A stretch of DNA of 64,000 bases from Ipomoea triloba (lineage: Eukaryota; Streptophyta; Magnoliopsida; Solanales; Convolvulaceae). Within the stretch, counting starts at the first letter, position 1; every line of letters begins with the position of its first letter. This document shows, piece after piece, positions 1 through 11,759 of this stretch. The notes below the pieces were generated by a model. That model saw nothing but the letters and a program-made list of their open reading frames with translations. It had not been told where the DNA came from and made no database searches. Both the position numbers and the translations under genes were made by a program. The DNA lies in NCBI RefSeq assembly GCF_003576645.1, contig NC_044930.1, positions 6,002,711 to 6,066,710 of the forward strand. Reading direction: 5' to 3'.

Positions 1-94
1 GTCCCACTTCTTCTATCAATCTTGGCTTCTTCGATTGCTTTTCTTTCTCCCAATTTCTTCGATTGCTTTTGCACTTTGCAGTAGTGAACAATGG

Positions 95-204
95 ATAGGG
101 TTAAATGTAATGGGTTTGGGCTGATGGGTTACAAATGGCAATAATAATAATAGGGTTAAATGTAATGGGTTTGGGCTGATGGGTTACAAATGGCAATAAT
201 AATA
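95..204. repeat. Two-copy tandem repeat, unit 55 bp
   Basis: Two nearly identical 55-bp units follow each other (95-149 and 150-204); each contains gggttaaatgtaatggg and ggttacaaatggcaataat. The rest of 1-422 shows no coding signal that I can support. Confidence 0.85.
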
Positions 205-422
205 ACCACCACCACCACCTCCTTTCTATTCTAAATTCAACTAAATTACAGAATTTATCTCTTGCTAACAACTTTTCCATGGAATTTCACTTTGACTTCC
301 CTTCCAATATTTTCCGCGAACCAAACAAGCCCTTGAATGATTTTCTTTCCTTTTTGTCAACTGCTTATTTTTCCGGATAATTATAGTCTGAATATTCTGC
401 TCTGTATTCTCTGTGTTTTCAG

Positions 423-491
423 ATCTTGAATAGGGGAATTCTTCAGGTTATTGGAGTGGATGTTGGGAAAGGCCTTGATCTTCCCCTATGA
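423..491 (+). CDS. Possible last exon of an off-window gene
   Basis: A pyrimidine-rich tract ending in tgttttcag precedes an open 22-codon stretch, ILNRGILQVIGVDVGKGLDL followed by two residues and TGA (489-491). Its composition looks coding and it starts in phase 0 after a good acceptor site. I do not recognise the protein and see no upstream exon in 1-422, so the rest would lie left of the window. It would be convergent with the TPR-like gene that ends at 699. It could instead be a chance open stretch. Confidence 0.3.
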   Translation: MLNRGILQVIGVDVGKGLDLPL

Positions 492-698
492 GTATTGGGT
501 TGTTTTTGCCTTGTAACACAACTGTATTTCATTCATGCCTGCCCATCACATATGTAATTCTGAAAACAAATTACTATTATACTTCAAAGATTTCAAATAA
601 CTTTGTATTTTCTGACTTATGTGGAATAAATACTGATGAACATGTTTTCTGTTTTAACTTTATTTTTCGTAGAAAAAAGAAAACAAACAAAAAATGAT

Positions 699-3600
699 CT
701 AAATGACCCTGCATATTCTGGTATCTATAACAGCCACTTTGGAAGAAGACTCAGAAGGTGGTTCCAGTGCTTCAGCTAGGGATAATCTGGGATTTTTCCA
801 GGCAGATTCTGCCCAAAGCTTTATTCTTTCCCCTTCGGCTTTTCTATTCTGTTGCAGACACAATGTTTCTGCATAACCACCTATACAAACAAATCAACTA
901 AGTCGATTAAGCGATCGAACAGGGAAAATATCATCAAAAAATGGCTTGTCAAGTTATGATCATAGCTCAATGGTCAAAAAGTTGAGTGTAGGTGTAGTGG
1001 CCTAGCAAATACTCGGGTTTGAATCCTCAATGGGGGAAGATCTCAGCCTTGGGGTAAAAAGCAAGCACTCAGACCTTGCCTCACTGAGGCACATTCCGCG
1101 ATTTACCTTCTCTCACAATCCCCAAGGCAGGGGGTGAGGGGCCCTCACGTTTAGGGTTTAAACATCTAAGTTTGAGCATAGAATCCAAGGGTTTTCTGTA
1201 ACTAGAACAGATTGAAAAACACTGTCACTGTGTATCTCGAAAACAAATGTACACATTACCTATTTCAAGAGCTTAGATATCTTAATATCTTTTCCGTCCT
1301 TGGAACTAGCTCAAACTGAAAATTTCTTGCAGGTTTACTAATTGAATGCATGAAATCTGCTAATAGTTTTTTGCAGTATGGTGAATCCAGAAACATTTAC
1401 TAAATGAATGTATGCAATCTGCTTATCTCGGTTTAAGTTGTAATATGCACATTATTAAAACAAATAAATTGCCTTAACTAGTTATGGGCATGGTAGTTTT
1501 TTTATACAAATCGCTGTATCAACTGATTTCGGGATAGGTTCAAAATATAGACTCCATATTATATGTCTTTTTTGTTAAACACAGGCTTAACGCCTTATAA
1601 CTGAATGCAATTAATAAGTGGAGTACCTCTCGCAAGGGCAATTATATCTCTTCTGCAAGCCTTCTCTTCAGCACCTGTAAGCACAGATCGCACAATTCAA
1701 GATTTCATTTCTAATGCATCTTTTATACCCCTCTATCCCAAACAACTGTCATGAGAAGGAAAACACATATATAGGAGATTGTATTTAATATTCCACTTAC
1801 CATTTAATTTAATTGATTATTTGCAATTTTTCATACTCCCCCTTCATAAGTTTACCGTTTAATTGAACTTTAATTATGGAGTACAACTTAAGGGTATTGT
1901 AGGAAATGAACCCATGAAAACCATTGATGAAACTTTAAAAGGACAGCTAGAATTAGTCATAGGATAGGTTTTGAGAGACAGCATATTAGAAGGTAAGATG
2001 TCTCCATACTGTGTATTCATACCTTCAGTCTCCAGTGGAGGAGCTTTAAGCAATTCAATTGCCCTTCTGTAAAGTCCCTGGATAACATATCAAATAACAG
2101 AAACGCATTCAACTAACAAAAATTAGCCATGGCATCAAATTGTAAAATTAAAGAATATGAATTCAAGTCACTTCATTTAAACGGATTATTTTAACTGAAG
2201 ATACCTTGTCCAGAATACTGAAACAAATGACCCATACATGGTTTTATCCTGTGCTTATACTTAGGATGTGCATTATGTTGTCGTCTTACAGGATGAAAAT
2301 CAAGCCATAGTAGATAATAAAGTGGTTTGAAAAAATAGCAGCAGTATGAACATGAAATTGAAACAGGGAAATCCTTACTGAAATCATTTACGTAGTTTCT
2401 AACCTCTTGAATTAAAAGAGAGCTCGATTCCTCAACTGTTGATTTACGTCGATACATATGACCTACGCAGGTTAAAATAACACCAACTTTGGGATGATGA
2501 TCACCTATGCCAAATAAAGTAAAACAGAATAGCTAAATAACACGCCATTATTCTTCTCTCAGAAAACGAAAAAATTGAAAAGGGGGGTGGTCAAACCAAA
2601 AGTTTCTCCCGCTTTCACCAGTGCTTCAGTTAGCATCTTCTCTGCTTTGTCAAAGTTCCTAAAGTTCAAGCATAAGGATCACAATGATATTAATATCATT
2701 TACAAGCTGGCTGCATATATTACAAGCTTACCCCAAATGAGCCTCAAGCTGTCCTAAAGCACAAGTAGCTCCTAATATAACATCCTCGAAACTCATATTA
2801 CAAGCTGATAACTGATGTAGATAACTAGAACTTTTGCCCAAAGATTCCTCATGAATCACTCTTGTGTACAATTGCTTCGCCATTTCAAAATCCCCCATAC
2901 GGTGAAGGAATTCGCCATAAGATAGCGCAGCATTGCCAATAAATCGATCCAATACATTAGAGGAACAGTCACCATCCCGAACTTCTGGAAAGAAAGATGC
3001 CGCTGGAAAGAAATCCATGTTAATACCATAGAGAAATGAGAAGCACACTCAAGAAAATGAACAGGCTCGACAATCGGTCATTTCTTACCTGATTTAGTAT
3101 CACCCCGGACCAATTCAACAAGACCTTTTAATGCCCTCGAATGATCTTCCAAAGCCCCAAATCCTGCACTGCCAAGCTCTATCTTAATGGTTTCCAAGAG
3201 TCGCAAGCATACGTTCACAATTACTGACGAAGCATCATCCTACACAGGGAAAGCAAAAACGAAATACCATTCATAAAAATACAAAATGCAAACTTTTACT
3301 TGATTCAAATGATAATCAACAGTTTCATAGAGGTTTACTTGACCCAGTTCTAAATGAAGTCCAACAAGTGCCTCCGAGGCAGCAACTACAACAACGGCCA
3401 TAAGCTATCAATAGCAAAGTTGTTGGCCAGTAAATAACGAAAAACTGTTTATTAACTTAACTATACAATAATAACGATTACCTCTAACAATTATTGAAGA
3501 CGAGCTTAATTGTTGAATTTTCTGAAGTTTCTCAATTGCTTCTTCATAATTCCCACTGAACACCCATTAGGAAAGAAGAACAACAGGGCAAGAAAATGAT

Positions 3601-4107
3601 GAAATTAATACAAATTCAATTAATCAAAAATATATATACTAATGAAAATTGACTATCAGAAAAATGTTTCTTTAAGAAGAAGAAGAAACCTATGATATAA
3701 TAATGTAGACATCGCGAGTAAAACCATCCCTCTAGCATTCTCATCGGAGTGAGTAGAGTAGCACTGCTCCAACACCAACTGAGCTTGAGCATACGCATCA
3801 TCTATATTTGTATAGTTTTTTTTTTAAACGATCTTTAAAAATATGATTTAAAAATTAAAAAAAAAAAAAAGAAAAAGAAAAAAGGAGGATGATAGAAGAA
3901 AATACCTGATTTTTTAGAACGGGCGAGAGAGAGCGCGTAATTCGTCATCTCAAGAGCAACTGGGTTAACATTGAAAGATCTGTCTAGGTCGCTTTTATCC
4001 GAGAAAACTCTACGCGGCGGTGGCGCCGCTACTGCTGGTGGCCGGAGAAGAGCGAATGCAGAGCCAAGCCTTCTGCCTCTGCAGAGCTTATCTCCGATTC
4101 TAATCAT
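699..4107 (-). CDS. TPR-like organelle-targeted protein, 11 exons
   Basis: Eleven exons join in phase on the minus strand: 3906-4107, 3690-3801, 3482-3555, 3339-3385, 3089-3239, 2732-3002, 2597-2658, 2404-2504, 2023-2077, 1627-1674 and 699-880, giving 1,305 nt and 434 aa. The first 35 residues are rich in Arg, Ala and Pro and poor in acidic residues, as in a mitochondrial or plastid transit peptide. Downstream are helical pairs of TPR character, for example YGEFLHRMGDFEMAKQLYTR, NFDKAEKMLTEALVKAG and GLYRRAIELLKAP. The last exon is basic, then Ser/Glu-rich, and ends CRVI. It resembles uncharacterised plant TPR-superfamily proteins of similar length; the family has no function I can state. All ten introns have GT-AG borders. 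The exon structure is strong; the molecular role is unknown. Confidence 0.82.
960..1140 (+). repeat. tRNA-related SINE-like sequence
   Basis: The stretch has an A-box-like segment (agctcaatggtcaaaaag) and a B-box-like segment (gggtttgaatcctc), spaced as in tRNA-derived SINEs. It lies in intron 10 of the TPR-like gene. No clear target duplication was found. Confidence 0.4.
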
Positions 4108-5306
4108 GGAGCTGCTGATGCTTATTTCTCCGTCTTCTACTTCACTGCAGGGAAAACAAAAACCCTAAATTGCAATAAAAGGGTTTATCAATCAATTTAA
4201 CTTCCCTTGCACATCTGTCATTTTCACTTCTAAAATTTCCACCTATTTTTCTCTACATGTTCTATAATATTCTCATCTGTAAAGATCAACAAGATTCTAA
4301 TTCAAATGTATGTCATTTCCCATTAAAATATGGCAACAGTAACAAGTAAAGAAAAAAAATTGCTCCTTTACTAACTGAAGAACTTGTGAATATAAAATTA
4401 AACATATTTACTAAGTATAGTTTTCATTTTGAAAATTGTAGTTTTCATTTTGAAAATTGAAAATATATTTCAATTTTTTAGAAAATTTGAGAATTTTTAT
4501 AAATTATTTTCTAAATAGAAAACAGAATTTATATCATCTATGTTATATATCATTACAATCACCGCTAAAAAATAAGATTTGAGTAAAATGATTCCTTGGA
4601 TAAATTATTTTTCCTCTTGTTTTGGTTTAAATAGAACAATGCATTTAGTTCAGGATCTAATTCACTTAAACTATGTATCATTGTATTTAGATTGAGTATG
4701 TATTACAAAAGATATAGTAAGCCAAAGATCGAAGATCATATGTGAACAGGATTAAGATCAAGACGGTTATTCAGTTAGAAAGAAAATCGTATAGATTCCT
4801 TATAAATACTCTTCATCCATATTCAGATCAGGTTGACGAATTTTAATAAACTACTCTGAATATCGCATTACTCCTTCGAAAGGTTTATATCGGAGATTAA
4901 TCGGATCAACTTGATGAATTTAATTCAATTCAAATTAATTGATGATTGATGAATAAGGGTCGTAACCCACAATAGCAACTCGGGAGAGTAGCAATTGAGG
5001 GGGAGCCTCGCCTTGTAAAGATTGAGAAATCTTGCACCAGCTCTTTGTTGGGTTTGACTTCCCTCCTATGTGGTAAATAGCTTATGTTTGGACCAAGCTA
5101 ATTTGTATCCACTAAAATCACGAAGAAAGTAAGACATAATTATAATTGTTACTCTGTATATTATATATAATAATAGGTTATTAGTTAAATCATCCAAACT
5201 AAAATCACGAAGAAAGTAAGACATGCACAAGAATGCATCAGTTTGGTAACCAAGTTCGGAATAACCATTTCTACATATGGGACACCATATCCAACAGAAA
5301 GTTTAC
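4108..5306. other. Intergenic, no gene recognised
   Basis: This is AT-rich upstream sequence of the TPR-like gene. No protein-coding signal is supported. Positions 4740-4900 contain a TATA-like ttataaata and could be part of a decayed LTR, which I cannot prove. Confidence 0.5.
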
Positions 5307-6130
5307 CATACAAGTAGGGATGTCAATTGTACCCGTACCCGACGGGGAATCCGATTCCCCGCCCCTACGGGGATGGGGATGGGGACAAAAATAGGGGATC
5401 GGGGATGGGGATGGGGGCAATTTTAAATTCCCCGCTGGGGATGGGGGCGGGGATGGGGAGTACTCTCCCCGCCCCGCCGCCCCGTCCCTGAAATATATAT
5501 GTGTATAGTCACACAACACACACACATGTTTTACTTTGTATATAATATATACGGAGTATAATTTTAGAAGCATTTTTGTCATTGTATGTCATGAAATGTA
5601 TATTTAGGTAACATGTTTTATTGTAAAATATTGAATACTACTTTAAGTTGGAGATGAATATATATGCGTTATTTATTTAAATATTTTTAATGTTTAATTT
5701 TTAAATCTTTTTATAACTTATAAACGGGGTGGGGATTCCCCATCCCCGAATAATCCCCGTGGGGATGGGGATGGGGGGATTTTTCCCTTCCCCGGCGGGG
5801 ATGGGGACGGGGACGGGGAATGGAGAAGAAAGTCGGGGGCGGGGATGGGGGGTATGTCGCCCGCCCCCCACCCCGCCCCGTTGACATCCCTACATACAAG
5901 TAGATTAAAGAGTGAACACTTCAAGATGCACCAGATAATCACAACGATTTTCCTTGGGATCCACCATCCGCATTTGCCAAGACAGAATCGAGTAATCCAG
6001 TAAAACTAGGAACTGTCAAATTTATAGAGATACCCGCTGCTACCCATACTCTGGCAACCAAAGAACATTCAAGAAAGATGTGAGCCACCGTCTCCTCTTC
6101 GTTGTTGCACAAGGGACATTCCGATGCGAC
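5225..6130 (-). pseudogene. LINE reverse-transcriptase relic (zf-RVT region)
   Basis: On the minus strand about 5935-6125 reads in one frame as a zf-RVT type segment: SECPLCNNEEETVAHIFLEC followed by SLVARVW. The C-x2-C, H and C spacing and the Trp match the zinc-binding region after the reverse transcriptase of plant L1-type LINEs. No long reading frame remains. The relic is interrupted by a 578-bp inserted element at 5315-5892; residual similarity resumes at about 5225-5306. Confidence 0.6.
5307..5900. mobile_element. Non-autonomous hAT-like element with G-rich ends
   Basis: The element runs 5315-5892 (578 bp). It begins TAGGGATGTCAA and ends TTGACATCCCTA, a perfect 12-bp inverted repeat. 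It is flanked by a perfect 8-bp duplication, catacaag, at 5307-5314 and 5893-5900, as expected for hAT transposition. Both subterminal parts are arrays of GGGGAT/GGGGC blocks (5330-5490 and 5725-5885) in opposite arrangement, so each end is dense in G-runs. The interior (about 5500-5720) is AT-rich and non-coding. No transposase is present. Confidence 0.85.
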
Positions 6131-6655
6131 TTAATAGGTTATTAGTTTATATATATTTTTAGTTAGGTTAAATACGAATATAAATTTGGTTCAGGTATAA
6201 AATATAAAAATCTAAAATCTTACATATATACACTTGGAAACTAATTGACTAATATGTTGGTCTAATTTGAAGGTAATTAACTTTGTATACAGGTTAATTT
6301 ATGTAACATTATTCAAAAATTAATTTGATTCGTACGGTACTCTTTCATGTGCTTGAAGAATAAACTTTAATATGATTCATGGCTAGCTGAGGAGGAAATT
6401 GCCCTAAAGCCCCTAATCCACAATACTTTTGCTTTGCATAATAATAATGAAGAATGCTTATAAAATTAAACAATGATTCATATGGCAGCTTAGCAGAATC
6501 AGGCCTCGTACGTTATTTGTATAACTTTTATTTATTCTGCTTTTTTTCCTTCTTTTTTAAAATTATTATTTAGAAAAAAAAATCGTATTTACATATCTTA
6601 ATAGAAATGAAATGAAAGACTCTGAGGGGTTTTAATGCAAATCACCAAGTAATAT
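6131..6655. other. Intergenic, nothing recognised
   Basis: AT-rich sequence without supported coding potential, terminal repeats or RNA genes. Confidence 0.5.
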
Positions 6656-6664
6656 TGGCCATGT

Positions 6665-6925
6665 TTTGTTTGGTAATGTAGTTAGCTTATTAATCAATTT
6701 TGACTTATTTGATCACTATTAGTTATTTGACTTGGTTAAACAATCAATATGAATATTTGATTAATTAGTTTTTTTTTTTATAACAACTAATTTAGCAGAT
6801 CAACTTTTTGATAAAGTCATTTTACATAAACTAACCGTTATCAGCTAACAATTAATGCTATCAACTAGTCAAACCCACTAACCCAATAAACTAACCGCTA
6901 TCAACTATTTACCAAACACTCCATT
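6665..6925. mobile_element. MITE-like element with imperfect inverted ends
   Basis: The left part reads atgttttgtttggtaatgta and the right part, reverse-complemented, tggagtgtttggtaaatag; both are followed by agctaa/gatagc-type tracts. The interior is AT-rich with repeated ctaaccg-tatcaact motifs. This is the usual build of small hAT-like MITEs in plants. Exact borders are uncertain. Confidence 0.5.
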
Positions 6926-6929
6926 GTCT

Positions 6930-7365
6930 CAAAAATTTGTCAAATAGGCCACTCAACTACACACCGAACTGTAATTAGGTCTATCAAACTCAAAAAAAAA
7001 AAATACAAATGAATCCCTTAACAACACAAATTCAATTCAATCCAAAATTACCTATTTACCTAAAAGTATACTGGCGTGACAGTTACTGATTTAAAAATAT
7101 TTTAAAAACAAACTGCCAGAGACGAGTCGACAAAGCCTAGCGTATCGTCTCTAGCAGTTCTTGTTTTTTTTAATTAATTATTTTATTTTAAACTATTTTA
7201 AAAAATATTTCTTTAATTGTAACTGCCACGTCAACATTCTTTTAGTTTGTGTTGTGCTGTTCAGGGACCCGATTTTTTTTTCTGAGTTCGATGGCTTAAT
7301 TTCAATTTGGTGTGCAGTTGAATAGCCTATTTGGTGTGCACTTGAGTAACCTATTTGACCCTTAT
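6930..7365. mobile_element. MITE with GGGTCAAATAGG-type inverted ends
   Basis: The left arm (about 6937-6995, tcaaataggccactcaac) is complementary to the right arm (about 7280-7360, ending gtaacctatttgaccc). The right end carries the terminal motif twice. The centre holds a short stem around agacga...tcgtct. A right-end fragment of the same family lies at 28735-28805. Confidence 0.6.
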
Positions 7366-7673
7366 TCAAAAATTGCCCATATCATTCCAATTCTATCTAA
7401 AGTATTATCACTCCCACTCTTTAAAGTACAAAGTGATATCATACTCTTTTGCATATAGGCTAGTAAAACTGATTTCTTTTGTTTCCTAGCTTTATCTTTT
7501 GACATATAAATCTATCAAATAGTAGTGGCACATATCCCCTGAAGCAAGTAATGCACATATACCCTTTCTTATCAAAAGCAAAAGCCAAGAAAAAGAGGGG
7601 AAATGGATAAAGAAAATCTTCTGCAAAAAAAGAGAATATTGTTCTCTCTACCATGCTTTCTGCTTTAAGACCA

Positions 7674-7682
7674 TATATATAA
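7674..7682 (+). promoter_or_regulatory. TATA box of the thaumatin-like gene
   Basis: The motif tatatataa lies about 90 bp upstream of the chosen ATG at 7773, a normal distance for a plant TATA box with a short leader. Confidence 0.6.
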
Positions 7683-7772
7683 GAGCTCCCAGGACCACCA
7701 AAGGATGTCAAGTCTCTTAGAGTCTATCTCATCTCCATCTACAATAGCTTCACATTGAATTGAAAAAAGAAA

Positions 7773-8598
7773 ATGATAATATCTTCCTATTTTTTGTCCA
7801 TTTTGTTTTGCATATTCTTCCTTGTTGTTGACACAAGTAAATTCCAGTTCAGTTCATATTCTTTTGCATTGCTATTCAATGAAGAAACTGAATTATTTTT
7901 TTATTTTTTATTTTTTGGGAGCAGATGGGAACCAGATCATAGTAGTTAACAACTGCAATGAAAGCATTTGGCCAGGAATTCTTGGGGGAGCAGGGCAGCC
8001 GACTCCGAAAGATGGAGGCTTTCATCTGAGTAGTGGCGAGGAAGTAGTCCTGGACGTACCTGAGAAGTGGTCGGGGAGGATATGGGCGCGCCAGAACTGC
8101 TGCTTTGACGAGAATGGGAAAGGCTCGTGCGACACAGGGGACTGCGAGGGCCAGTTACACTGCAAGGGGAGGGGCGGGGTGCCACCAGCCACGGTGGTGG
8201 AGATGACACTGGGAACATCCTCCTCCCCCCTGCATTTCTATGATGTCAGCTTAGTAGATGGCTTCAACTTGCCTGTTTCAATGAAGCCGGTTGGCGGGGG
8301 GATAGGGTGTGGCGTGGCGTCCTGCGAGGTTGATCTCAACATATGCTGCCCTTCTGCATTGGAAGTGAGGGTGGGTGGGAAGGTGGTGGGGTGCAAGAGC
8401 GCCTGCTTGGCAATGCAGTCTGCCAAGTACTGCTGCACTGGCCAGTACTCGAACCCCAAAACCTGCAAGCCCACACTTTTCGCGAATCTGTTCAAGGCCA
8501 TTTGCCCCAAAGCTTATAGCTATGCCTTTGATGATTCCTCTAGTCTGAACAAATGCAGGGCTTCTAGATATGTGATCATCTTCTGCCCTCCAACATGA
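7773..8598 (+). CDS. Thaumatin-like protein (PR-5 family), secreted
   Basis: Two exons, 7773-7836 and 7925-8598, are joined by an 88-bp phase-1 intron, giving 245 aa. The start is the first ATG after the TATA box and opens a hydrophobic signal peptide (residues 1-21, [13 protein letters not shown]...). The mature part has the thaumatin signature [16 protein letters not shown], the [13 protein letters not shown] segment and the C-terminal YAFDD...FCPP block. It carries 18 mature cysteines: the 16 of classical thaumatins plus one extra Cys beside the second (NCCF) and one beside the eighth (ICCP). Family members are apoplastic defence or stress proteins that bind or hydrolyse glucans in some cases. 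Ends at PPT with no vacuolar tail. Product class is sure; substrate is not. Confidence 0.93.
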
Positions 8599-9052
8599 AG
8601 GCTGGCAACCTGGCAAGACATGAAAGTGTTGAGCATTTTATGTAATTCTCAGACATCATTCATGCTGATAATGTTGTACTGGTTTTTGATAAAAGTTATA
8701 GAGTAGTTTCTTACTAGATGTGTAGACAGATGTTATGCAGATGTCATTCTTCTTCATCATGACCTGTTAAAGAAGTACCAAGAGTCCATGCCAAAGCAGC
8801 AACTGGATTAAACAGAAACATTATGACATTGTGTGACCAACACATTCAATGCACTGAAATATTCATAAAATAAAGCTGGTAATACAACTGGGCCAGACAA
8901 GAAAAGGTTATATTCCTTGAATAGATGCAATATTTTACATGGTCTCAGACATCATAATCGAATAGTACAAACTAGGAACTTCATGTGGAAGGATTTGTAA
9001 TTTTGTATGTTCCCTGACCATGGATCCGTAGGAGCTACTATGTGTTGAAGCA
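8599..9052. other. Convergent 3' intergenic region
   Basis: Short region between the 3' ends of the thaumatin-like gene (+) and FES1A (-). It presumably contains both 3' UTRs. No further feature is supported. Confidence 0.5.
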
Positions 9053-11453
9053 TCATCTACTGGAGGGACCCGGTCCTAGCAATAGCGGGGTCTCCTTTTC
9101 AGTACTAGCCTTTGTATCTGTATTCCTATTTGCTGCCCAAGCCCTAAGAGGTGGTTCAAAATGCTTACTGGCAACATCTGGTGGTGGTTCATCTTCCCCT
9201 GGGAGAACAAGGAGTCCCTTCTCACGAAGGGAAGATGGCTCATTATAGCAGGCATTCCAAAGGGAATCCACCAGTTGCCTTTCCTCTCTCGCAGCACCAA
9301 GATCTTCAGGGGACATCAAGCTGATCCCATCAATTCGTTGTTGTAGTAATTGTTTGAGTTTCTCATCGTCCACTCTTAAAGAACCATCTGATTGTCCTGT
9401 GTTGACCTGTGTCAGCTCAAGAAGGCCTTGAAGTGCACCCTCTCTTACCTCTCCATCCTCACTGGAGGCAAGATGCATCAGAATGCGGGGGAATCCTAGC
9501 TCAGTGACAACATTGCAATCTGAATGATTCTCACGCAGCAAGTAATGAAACAAGTTCAGGGCTTTCCTACAAAAGAATGCATTTCAAAAAGATACATAAG
9601 TAACTTTCAAAAGAAGCCACCATAACTCTTTAACTATCATTTTCCTTCTTTTGTACAAAGTTGGAAACAAACAGGAAAAAAAGACCACAGTTCACCATGT
9701 ATCAAAAAGAGTACCTTTGAAACCTCGCGCTCTCAGAACCTAAAGCATCTCTCAATGCTGCATAACCATTTGCAAGGCGGAATGCAGCAATCCCAGGTTT
9801 ATTGTGCCTGATAAGAGCTGCAAGATAACCCAGAAGGCAAGAGAAATGTGAAAAATAATGTCAGAATCAACCTTAGTAAAAATTATACAAACAAGGAAAC
9901 TTTTAAACAGCCATGTGAAATACTGGCATATAAGATAAAATTAAAACCAGAGAAGAGACCCACATGAGATGGCACTCAGAGCCTTTGTGCGAACAGTAAC
10001 ATCAGCATCTGAAGTAAAATTTGAAAGAAGGGGCTCTAGGCCATTAGCTTCCATCACCAGTTGCTGGCTCCTGGGATTGTTCTGAACAATTGTACTTACA
10101 ACTTCTGCAGCCTTAGCTCTGATATTAGCATGGGAATTCCTCAAGTAACCAAGTAGAGGCACCAATCCACCAATTGAATGAAGATCTTACCAAAAAAAAA
10201 AAAAAAAAGAACGAGTTAGAGAAAGGATAAGGCAAACTGCAAACAGATATAGCACAGAGAACCATGCTAACCATATATTCCACATCGATTGAAACTCAGT
10301 AACTCACCATTGGCCATGTCAATGGACTCAACATGCTCTTGCAGTTCATCCAACATATCTGCAAAAATTTATGAAGCCCATTGAATATACTTTGTAGAAT
10401 AAAACATGCAATAGACTCTTTATTTAAAGAAAGTAAAAGGCTAGAGATCAAAGACAGGAATTACAATAACTCCATACCTTCAATATCCTGGGGAGTAATC
10501 CCTTGTGACTCGAGCACCTGCTCTGGGGTTTGCATTACAAGAGAAATCTCCTTCATTCGCTTCAAGACGTCAACAGTTTGAGCTTGCATAGCCTCCATAA
10601 ACCATTTCCGATCCTCCTCACTAATCAAAAACATCAATTACCCATTATCTTCCCAGTATTACAAAACCTTCCCCCACAAGAAGGTAACTTTAAAGCCAGT
10701 CTGGTTGATTAATAAACACTGCCCAAAGAAGCTGCATTTTTGCATTAATTACTACTTCTGCCCCATTTTACTTATTTTGTTCATTGCTTATTTGTCAAAA
10801 CAACTCTTCTTTTCCGTTCATTACTTCATTTTTTATAAGACTTTGTAATAATTTTTAAATGTAATTTTTTCTGTTTAAAATATAATTTTTAATATAAATA
10901 TATAAATTTTATTCACTAATACTAAATTAAATATTAGAAAAAATAAATAAATTTTTAGATGTTTTGGTTAAAGCCTCCTGATTCCTTAACCACCGAAACA
11001 GACACAGAGAACTATAGAAGGCACCAATGGAACAGAGAGAATAGCATTTAAGCTGTAGAGATTCCATAGACTATACTGTGAAGATGAAATGTTTCATTTT
11101 TGCATTCATTACTACCTTTTAAGCTGTTAAAATTGCACATTCCCAATAGCATACAGTATGAAACTGAATTTTTTGCATAATTACTATCATTTTATAAGCA
11201 GTAGAAACTTCACATACATACACAACACAATATCATATACTTCCAATCTTTTCAGGACAAATTTCAACCACACAGCACATACAATCAATATCCAATCGAA
11301 AACAGAATTTTCATGACGTCACAATGATTGCAACAAAATAACCATAGCATCCACACAAAAACTGTACCTCAGGTTACGAGAAGATTGAGTACCATCAGCA
11401 TGGGAGAGACTCCATTTAAGCAAACCCTCCCAGTTAGGTCCCTCTTTCGCCAT
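9053..11453 (-). CDS. FES1A: Hsp70 nucleotide-exchange factor FES1A
   Basis: Six minus-strand exons join in phase: 11368-11453, 10478-10620, 10308-10358, 9964-10185, 9715-9817 and 9053-9566 (1,119 nt, 372 aa). The start gives MAKEGPNWEGLLKWSLSHAD, the plant Fes1/HspBP1 N-terminus (Fes1 domain), followed by armadillo-type helical repeats such as GGLVPLLGYLRNSHANIRAK and NGLEPLLSNFTSDADVTVR. The C-terminal tail is polar and Pro-rich (PGEDEPPPDV) and ends GPGPSSR. Fes1A binds cytosolic Hsp70 and promotes ADP release; in Arabidopsis it protects Hsp70 and is needed for acquired thermotolerance. A perfect heat-shock element and a TATA box lie directly upstream. Length is close to the known plant protein. 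Very secure. Confidence 0.95.
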
Positions 11454-11540
11454 TTCTATTCAGCTGTAGTATCAAAAACCCTAATGAAGTGTTTGAGAAT
11501 TGAATGGGGACAAAATAGAATTGTACCAATGAAGATTATA

Positions 11541-11549
11541 GTTATATAG
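11541..11549 (-). promoter_or_regulatory. TATA box of FES1A
   Basis: On the minus strand the sequence reads CTATATAAC about 90 bp upstream of the FES1A ATG and about 33 bp downstream of the heat-shock element, a typical order for a heat-inducible plant promoter. Confidence 0.6.
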
Positions 11550-11581
11550 AGACAGATCGCGCTAAAGTGCTTTTGGATCGA

Positions 11582-11594
11582 GAAGTTTCTGGAA
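11582..11594 (-). promoter_or_regulatory. Heat-shock element of FES1A
   Basis: The sequence gaagtttctggaa is a perfect three-unit heat-shock element (GAAnnTTCnnGAA), 129-141 bp upstream of the FES1A start codon. HSF trimers bind this pattern. This fits the known heat induction of FES1A. Confidence 0.75.
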
Positions 11595-11759
11595 CTGCAA
11601 GAATAATCCAGTGTTTTCGGGCGACGGACGACTGGGAGAGGAGTTGAGGAAACACGTACATGCGTGTACTCTGCAGAAGCTCGTAAAAGATTAGGTTAGA
11701 TTGCGATGGGCCTAAATACGTAAACCCAATTTCCCGGATTAAAACTTTAAGCCTGTTTA

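Noticed and set aside
4626..4940. Possible LTR with TATA-like motif
   Set aside because: No second LTR, primer-binding site or TG...CA borders found.
5271..5942. Pro/Ser-rich open frames on the minus strand
   Set aside because: They are translations of the GGGGAT/GGGGC arrays of the hAT-like element, not proteins.
8238..8616. Open frames opposite the thaumatin-like gene
   Set aside because: Antisense shadows of a clear coding exon, without family resemblance.
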